Of a DNA stretch of 64,000 nucleotides, positions 58,001-64,000 are shown piece by piece. Origin of the DNA: Neurospora tetraspora (Eukaryota > Ascomycota > Sordariomycetes > Sordariales > Sordariaceae); assembly GCF_033439725.1 (NCBI RefSeq), contig NW_026944384.1, positions 1,798,001 through 1,862,000 on the forward strand, given 5' to 3'. The notes below the pieces were generated by a model. That model ran no database searches, was not told the DNA's origin, and worked only from the letters and a program-made list of their open reading frames with translations. Made by a program: the position numbers and the translations under genes. Positions within the stretch are counted from its first letter, which is position 1; each line of letters opens with the position of its first letter.

Positions 58001-60199
58001 ACCATGATCAACGAAGCCGACGGCAGTGAATCTCAGACTAAGGCCCAGACGATCAAGAAGGAGCACAAGAAACAGGATGCTATGGAAGAAAGCAAGGCTA
58101 CTGGTGCCGTCAAGTGGCCCGTCATGAAACTCTACCTCACCGCTATGGGCAAATGGTGGTTCTGGGTTTTGGCCCTGGTTGTCTTTGGCGCTCAGCAGTT
58201 CTCTGGTGTCGCCACCAGTCTTTGGATCAGGGAGTGGGCTAACCAATACGCTACGGACGAGGTTGTTGCCCCCACCTTCAACGTGAACTCGCAGAGCTAT
58301 TCCAGCCAGACCGTCTCACCTACCTACTTTGCTTCGATCGCCACGTACATCAAGGGTAACGACAGCAACACTTTCTCGGCTACCTCGAACAATGATGTCA
58401 ACGTCGGTTACTACTTGACCGTCCTAGCCATCATTGGTATCGGTGGTGCAGTTGCCGCTCTCGTCAGGGACATGTGGATCTTCTTCGGTTCCTTGACTGC
58501 CTCATGGAAGCTCCACAAGCGTCTGATGCGTGCCATCGCTGGTGCCCGTTTCCAGTTCTTTGATGTCACCCCTCTTGGACAGATCATGAACAGATTCAGC
58601 AAGGACTTGGAGGCTATTGATCAGGAGGTTGCGCCTATTGCTATTGGGGTCATGAGTTGTGTCCTCGCAATTGTCGTCACTGTTACTCTGATTGCCTGGG
58701 TTACCCCCGGTTTCTTGATTGCCGGTTTCTTCATCACCATCCTCTACGTCTTCCTTGGTGCCTTCTATCTCCATGCCTCGCGCGACCTGAAGCGCTTGGA
58801 GTCCGTGCAGCGCAGCCCTCTCTTCCAGCAATTCGGAGAGACTTTGAGCGGTGTTGTCACCATCAGAGCGTATGGTGATGAGAGACGTTTCATTCGGGAC
58901 AACCTTGCCAAGATCAACGCCCAGATCCGCCCATTCATCTATCTTTGGGCTGCCAACAGATGGCTCGCTTTCAGGACTGATGTTCTTGGTGATCTCGTTG
59001 CCTTCGCTGCTGGAGTCTTCGTCATTCTCAGTCTCGGCAAGATCGATCCTGGTTCTGCGGGTATCTCCCTCAGCTATGCCATCGGTTTTGCCGACAACAT
59101 CCTTTGGCTGGTTCGTCTTTATGCGATGAACGAACAGAACATGAACTCTGTTGAGCGTATCAAGGAGTACCTTGACGTTGAGCAAGAGGCCGCTGCTATC
59201 GTTGAGGACAACCGCCCGCCTGCGAACTGGCCCGCCCACGGCTCTGTTGAGTTCATCAACTACACTACACGTTATAGGGCTGAGTTGGAGCCCGTGCTCC
59301 GCAACCTTACCTTCAAGATTGAAGCCCACGAGAAGGTTGGTATTGTGGGCCGCACTGGTGCCGGAAAGAGTTCTCTTACTTTGGCAATCTTCCGTGCGCT
59401 GGAGGCGGATGAGGGCAAGATCTTGATCGACGGTGTTGATATTGGTCTGATTGGTCTCCGTGATCTCCGCGAGCGTATCACCATCGTTCCCCAGGAGCCT
59501 ACCCTCTTCATGGGTACCATCCGGACCAACCTCGACCCCTTCAACATGTACACTGATGAGGAGATCTTTGCCGCTCTTCGCCGCGTGCACCTGATCAAGG
59601 CTGATGAGGTCATCCCCGGCGCCGTCAGCACCGCCCTTCTTCCCCAGACCCCCGTTGCTCCTGAGAGCGAGTCGGAGCCTTCTCGCCCCGCCACCGCTAC
59701 CAACAAGAACATCTTCCTCGACCTCTCCTCTCCCGTCACCGAGTCCGGCAACAACCTCTCGCAGGGTCAGCGTCAGCTTCTTTGCTTGGCACGCGCCATG
59801 CTCAAGAAGCCCACCGTTCTTGTCATGGACGAGGCCACCGCCTCGATTGATTACGCCACCGATGCCGCCATCCAGGAGACCATCCGCGAGCTGACCAGCA
59901 CCATCATCACTATTGCTCACCGTCTGCAGACCATTGCCGACTACGACAAGGTTCTCGTGCTGGACAAGGGCGAGATCGTCGAGTACGGACATCCTTGGGA
60001 GCTGATGAAGAAGACCGATGGAAGCTTCAGGAGTATGTGCGACATGAGCGGCGACTACGACACGCTTGCCAAGATCGCCCAGAAGGCGTACAAGACCAAG
60101 CAGCTTGTTGATGTTGATGGGGATGATGAGCAGAGTACAACTACCACTGCTGAGGGAAGCGGGAATGGGGATGAGGGAAAGAAGGATGGTGAGAACTAA
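55029..60199 (+). CDS. ABCC/MRP-type full ABC transporter (Ybt1/bile-acid-permease-like)
   Basis: Exon 1 (55029-55096) and exon 2 (55162-60199) flank a 65-nt intron (GTATGT...CACAG), giving 1701 residues. The splice yields MGFAQCGWPIWRTDDFTPCF then QEDYLKILLPLIVVG, the usual start of fungal members. An ATG at 55082 lies in another frame of exon 1 and is rejected. An N-terminal TMD0 is followed by TMD1, with a Lys/Ala-rich cytosolic insert (about 403-475). NBD1 has Walker A GPTGSGKT (737-744), LSGGQ (844-848) and MDDCLSAVDS (Asp868-Asp869). Then come TMD2 and NBD2, with Walker A GRTGAGKSS (1419-1427), LSQGQ (1555-1559) and MDEATASID (Asp1579-Glu1580). NBD1 has Asp in place of the catalytic Glu, normal for ABCC proteins. 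Yeast relatives Ybt1 and Vmr1 export bile acids, metals or drugs into the vacuole. The substrate here is unknown. Confidence 0.93.
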
Positions 60200-61171
60200 G
60201 AAAAGTTTTGGGGGAAGATGAAAGGAAAAGAGACGGATGAAATGAGATGAAACGAGGGGGGGAACTACAAAATGGGATTATGTCATGTTATGAAATGACC
60301 GTGATGGATTATGGAATATGAGCCCAAGCGTATATGCGAACGGATGGATGATGGGAAACTCGGGAAATGGGAGGAGTGTGTTTTTTCTGGGTTGGTTCCG
60401 GTCTCATGATGATGGAGGAAAAGAAGAAGCGCATCTTTTTTCATTTGGTGTTTAACACATTTTGCTTTGAGATGATAGACATCATCGACAGCGGGTATGG
60501 ATGGTGTATATACATAGATCAGAACTAGGAATATGATTGTTGAAGACTCCAACTGGATCAGTGCAAGTCTGAGTGGTGTTGGTGGTGCCCGAACTCTGTC
60601 GGTATGGCCTTGTATGTGCAGTATTGCATGTGCAGTATGACCTGGTATTTGGTGTCGTTCGTTTTCGGGATCCAGCAGTCTACAGCGGAATCTGTCGGCT
60701 CCAACAAATGACAATTACATCGACTCAACTTGAATGCCTTCGGGTTTCGGTTTTTGAAGAGATTCAAGCATGTCTGCAATGCTGGATGTGCTTCCCCTGC
60801 AATACCTGTATCCCGAAAACGAACGCCCCGAATTTATAGCGTAGCCCCCTAGCCAGCCAAATTACTGTAAATGCCCAAACACTTGATCAATATCGCAAGT
60901 TTTATGACTTTGTGAATCACATCCCTATTTTCTCCTCAGGTGAATGATATGCGCCACATATCAAGCCACAGAGGTTCCACTTTTCCTACCTCAGCTCCCA
61001 GCTACCTGTTAGGTCCCCGTTCCACTCACTGTGGCGTCACGCTCAACGGTTGGGCAGGCGTCACTATCATCCCATGTTCATCTCTCACTACTCTGCTTGA
61101 CGACTTCCTTTCTCGGAACCCCTCATTTCAGCAAAACATCAAACTTTTCTCTTTAGAGGAAATATCTCAAA
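60200..61171. other. Intergenic DNA with an inverted-repeat pair
   Basis: 971 bases between the ABC transporter stop and the p34-like start. There is no protein gene. It contains the inverted repeat described at 60656-60825. The last 150 bases before 61172 form a TC-rich leader. Confidence 0.55.
60656..60825. repeat. Perfect 16-bp inverted repeat with a 138-bp spacer (possible tiny MITE)
   Basis: CGTTCGTTTTCGGGAT at 60656-60671 recurs as its exact reverse complement at 60810-60825. Outside the arms a weaker inverted match continues for about eight bases, and TA dinucleotides lie at roughly symmetrical places (near 60646 and 60835). This would fit a very small TA-inserting MITE or a regulatory palindrome. 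Neither is proven. Confidence 0.6.
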
Positions 61172-62619
61172 ATGACATCCACCAAAGCGGAAGAAATCAC
61201 CAACCCGCGCCGAATCCTAGCGGTTGCCCTCACCGACTCCTCAGACCATCTCGGTGCTGTTATCAGAGGTATGTCATGTCATATCTCTCTTCTTCACCTT
61301 CCTCCCTTCCCAAAACCCCCACAAACTAACAAAAAACAGACCTAACCGGCACCGCACCCACCCCCCAACAACAACCACCCTCACAAGAAGAAGATGCATC
61401 AGAACACACGACGGAACCCTCCCTAGCAGGAACAACCCACCCCCTCCCCCTCTCCACGCCCTACTACACCGCCCAAATCCCCATCTGGCTCGACCTGATA
61501 TCTTCCCCCGCCGACTGGTCAGCGAGCTTTCTGAGCGAGGAGGCGAAGGAGGTGCTGGGGGTGCTTGGTGGTGTTGTTTGTGTTTTTGAGGTTCCTTCTT
61601 CCAAGTCTGAGAAGGCAGTCTATGAAAGCCAAAATGAAAAGACGAGGGAGTTGATCGAGGGGGTAGGAAAGGTGGTTAGGGAGGGTTTGGGCGGGTGGGA
61701 GTGGGAAGGGGTTGCGTTGGCTGTTGGTGTTACTACTACGGTTGGGGGCAAGGTTGGTGGTGGAGATGAAATGGATGCCGACGACGACATGGAGGAGGAG
61801 ATCAATGAGTGGGATGATTTGTGTGCGGAGTGGGGGTTGGAGTTTGTTCATCATCGTCGGGTTGTGCCTGATACCGCTCTGAAAGGAAAGGGGAAGAAGG
61901 AGGCGGTGGATAACAACGACAAGAGAAACGAGTACGGCGAAAAGATGGGCATCGCGCGAGCGCTCGAGGCGCTGCAGTCTAATGACTGGTCAGGCGGAGA
62001 CGGGACCGGGTCTACGGAGGGGGACAACAACAATCGTGGGCCGTTCGACGAGTCTGAAGACGAAGATGCCGACTACATTGACGAGAACAACTGGGATACG
62101 GAGGATGAGTTTGATCTTGGCTTTGGGTACACCAAGAAGCAGAAGATGGAGATGCGGAAGGCGTTTTGGAAGGGGACTGAGGAATCGAATCGGACGACGG
62201 AAGAAGAGTTGAAGGCATTTAGGAGTGTGACGCAGACGATAGATGGGTCGATAGGGAGTGAGTGGGACGCGAAGATGAAGAAGCAGGCGAGAGAAGGGTT
62301 TTGGAAGTCACTTGAGGAGGAGGTGCAGGAGGCGAAGAAGAAGGGGGAGGGCAAGAAGGGGGAGTCTGCTGCTGCCGCTGACGCAGCAAAGGCTGGACCG
62401 AGTGCTGGGTCTGGGTCTGGGGCGGCAGACAAGGTGGAGAAGGAAGAGGAGAAGAATGGGGATGACGAGGAAGATGTGATAGGAGAGGAAGATGTGGAGA
62501 GGATTGCCAAGATGATGCTCAAGCTGCAAGCGGTTAGGGACATGAGCGGCACAGTACCGGAGGAGCAGAGGAAAAAGTTGGCGTTGAAGGCTGTTGAGGA
62601 GGTCATGAGGGAGTTGTAG
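61172..62619 (+). CDS. Alpha/gamma-adaptin-binding protein p34 family (Irc6-like)
   Basis: Exons 61172-61268 and 61340-62619 around a 71-nt intron (GTATGT donor, AAACTAAC branch site, AACAG acceptor) give 458 residues. The ATG at 61172 (context CTCAAAATG) begins MTSTKAEEITNPRRILAVAL, the start of a Rossmann-like fold. Then come IPIWLDLISSPADWSASFLS, VLGVLGGVVCVFEVP, WEWEGVALAVGVTT, CAEWGLEFVHH and EYGEKMGIARALEAL, the pattern of p34/AAGAB and yeast Irc6. An acidic Asp/Glu middle and a Lys/Glu linker lead to a C-terminal helix, RIAKMMLKLQAVRDMSGTVP then EEQRKKLALKAVEEVM, which matches the p34 C-terminal motif. In animals AAGAB chaperones clathrin adaptor assembly; Irc6 works with adaptor complexes in yeast. 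Cytosolic location is likely. The family call rests on motif order and the C-terminal helix. Confidence 0.85.
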
Positions 62620-63573
62620 CGTCTATGGAATCGAAGTATGCTAGAAACAGACGCAGTTGGTATCTTCAGTCACAGAATTCATCAACTTATCGATTGCATC
62701 CATCAGTTTCTCGTTCTACTCCCATCCATCCTAAGAAACAGTCGCCTGACCCGACTACACTTTCATCCACCCGCCAGCCCATCAGCACAACCCCTGGATG
62801 TGAGGTAAGGTTGTAAAAAAAACCAAAATGCCGGTTCAAGCTGAAGGGACAGTTAGAAAATTTAATTTCACATGCCGCCCATGTCAGTCGATCCTTCCTT
62901 GGGCGCCTGGAAAGTTGGCACTTGCCTGACAAGACAAGATGAATACCGCGAAATGTAAGTCGTCCCTGCCCATGTCAATCCAGCGAAGAGGCATTGGATT
63001 GAAAGTTGCCAAGCCCATCTAGATGTGGGTGCTTTTCATTATATCGCGAGGTTCCTTCCTTTGTGATTGAGCTTTTCGTTTGATGTCTGGCACAAAGCCT
63101 TGTTCTTATTTGTTTTCCCGTTTGGCAGCACCCTGATGTCTCAAAACCAACCAACCCTACGTAAAGTGGCGATAGATACGTCAGTCATGCGGAAGGAAAA
63201 CTGACTGAGATATCCATCATTTCTTATAAACAACAAAAATTATTCGCAGGATTGCCCATAAACCAGACATATGAGTGATGGTATCGCTTCCTGTATCTTC
63301 CGGAAGACATACAGAACAATCAAGATGTTCTCCATGCGTGTCTGAGAGTCTTCTCTTCATTTTGTCTTGGATATTATCAGTCCCACCTCAAATGTTAAGA
63401 AGCGACAGATATAAGAGCTCCCAAATATCCGCCAACTCTGCCTCTTCCCCACAACCCAAGGCCAGCTCTCAACTCACCACTCTGCAGACTCCCATCATTC
63501 AAGAACCCAGACCAACAGCCAAACGCGCCCAACCAACACAACACAATTTACCAATCACACCACCATCTAAGAG
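62620..63573. other. Intergenic DNA before the right-edge gene
   Basis: About 950 bases with no credible frame. The first 200 are probably the p34-like 3' UTR. The last 200 are AC- and CT-rich, fitting a leader of the gene at 63574. Confidence 0.55.
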
Positions 63574-64000
63574 ATGAAGCAGACAGCGAGACGTACTTTC
63601 CCTCCCATCAACATGAACGCACCCGCCCCGCGCGGAAGCAGCTACAGCGACTCTTACTCCCATGAGTCCTGTCCCACGTCCTCTTGCGACTCTTGCTTCG
63701 GTTACACTTACGACAATGGCTACGACTCTAACACTGAGGAGTTGGACGATGAGGACGATGAAGACGATGAGGACGATGAGGATGAGGAGGGACTCGATGG
63801 TTGGGATCAATCCTCCTCCTTGGCCTCTGCATCCGCCTCCGTCTGTCAGTCCCAGGTTACTGACCCGTTTTCCATGTCTTCCATGTCTTCTCTCTTCGGT
63901 CCTTCTTCTTCTTCTTCTTCTCAGCAACCTCAGTGTTCCTTCGGCGCTCCTCCTGCTCCTCCTCCCGTACTCCTAAGCTCCAGGGAAAAGGGACGTGCTC
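63574..64000 (+). CDS. Unidentified gene, N-terminal part only (cut by window edge)
   Basis: An open frame starts at ATG 63574, with an in-frame TAA directly upstream (63568-63570), and stays open to the last base: 142 codons without a stop. It begins MKQTARRTFPPINMNAPAPR; a second ATG at 63613 could also serve. It continues with a Ser/Tyr/Cys-rich stretch (SCPTSSCDSCFGYTYDNGYD), an acidic Asp/Glu run (about 58-73), a Ser-rich region with SMSSMSSLFG, a run of serine codons (TCT)n, and a Pro-rich PPAPPPVLL segment. No domain is recognisable; the informative part presumably lies beyond the window. The long open run and biased third positions support a real gene, but splicing could alter it. Confidence 0.65.
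   Translation, partial: MKQTARRTFPPINMNAPAPRGSSYSDSYSHESCPTSSCDSCFGYTYDNGYDSNTEELDDEDDEDDEDDEDEEGLDGWDQSSSLASASASVCQSQVTDPFSMSSMSSLFGPSSSSSSQQPQCSFGAPPAPPPVLLSSREKGRA
63906..63923 (+). repeat. (TCT)n trinucleotide run coding poly-serine
   Basis: Six TCT/TTC-phase units inside the partial gene at the right edge. In frame they encode serine. Confidence 0.8.

Noticed and set aside
55352-58246. 964-codon open frame antisense to the ABC transporter, and a further 496-codon one at 58502-59992
   Set aside because: They mirror a GC-biased third-position coding strand; the translations are Gly/Asn/Val/Asp-rich with no domains, while the plus strand has all ABC motifs.
1-64000. CRISPR array, prokaryotic operon or biosynthetic gene cluster
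   Set aside because: No regularly spaced repeats and no linked pathway enzymes; the genes have eukaryotic introns and unrelated functions.
1-64000. Dispersed 5S rRNA gene, common in Neurospora
   Set aside because: I looked by eye for its start (ACATACGACC) and internal promoter strings on both strands and saw none.

Overview
The window looks like nuclear DNA of a filamentous ascomycete, most likely a Sordariales species close to Neurospora. The grounds are short introns (52-110 nt) with GTATGT/GTAAGT donors and CTAAC-type branch sites, long intergenic spaces, the protein types present, and a sharply bounded AT-rich block of transposon DNA whose repeat copies differ almost only by transitions, the signature of repeat-induced point mutation (RIP). 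The species call is inference.

Layout. 1-6958: no gene recognised, only low-complexity tracts. 6959-9337: a divergent pair, a pICln/Voldacs-family gene (minus) and a conserved-looking unknown gene with a 13-nt first coding exon (plus). 9338-11938: no gene recognised. 11939-24131: a 12.2 kb fossil composite, in which a minus-strand Ty1/copia-type LTR element is interrupted by a minus-strand Ty3/gypsy chromovirus-type element (14824-20990) and by a much fresher solo LTR (21176-21607). All three have recognisable target-site duplications. 24421-30384: a housekeeping cluster of MFAP1 (spliceosome, plus), POL12 (DNA polymerase alpha B subunit, minus, two introns, with MCB/SCB-like boxes upstream) and a Sec14/Pdr16-like lipid-transfer protein (plus). 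30385-41520: an 11 kb stretch with no supportable gene, containing a clean 624-bp TA-flanked foldback MITE (34439-35062). 41521-43499: a homeobox transcription factor (kal-1/pah1-like). 46720-51948: an intronless P4-ATPase lipid flippase of the Dnf3 type. 55029-60199: an ABCC/MRP-type ABC transporter (Ybt1-like). 61172-62619: an alpha/gamma-adaptin-binding p34 (Irc6-like) protein. 63574-end: an unidentified gene cut by the window edge.

How they fit together. The genes are independent transcription units, not a pathway cluster. Membrane lipid asymmetry and traffic recur (Sec14-like protein, Dnf3-type flippase, vacuolar-type ABC transporter, clathrin-adaptor-binding p34), but nothing in the sequence shows co-regulation. 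I found no tRNA, 5S rRNA, CRISPR or biosynthetic cluster, and no clearly novel multi-gene system. The observations most worth following are the un-RIPed solo LTR inside RIPed DNA, the MITE, the 289-bp gap between the RIPed block and the MFAP1 start codon, the arginine/aspartate-rich tail on MFAP1, the cell-cycle boxes at POL12, and a perfect 16-bp inverted repeat near 60.7 kb.
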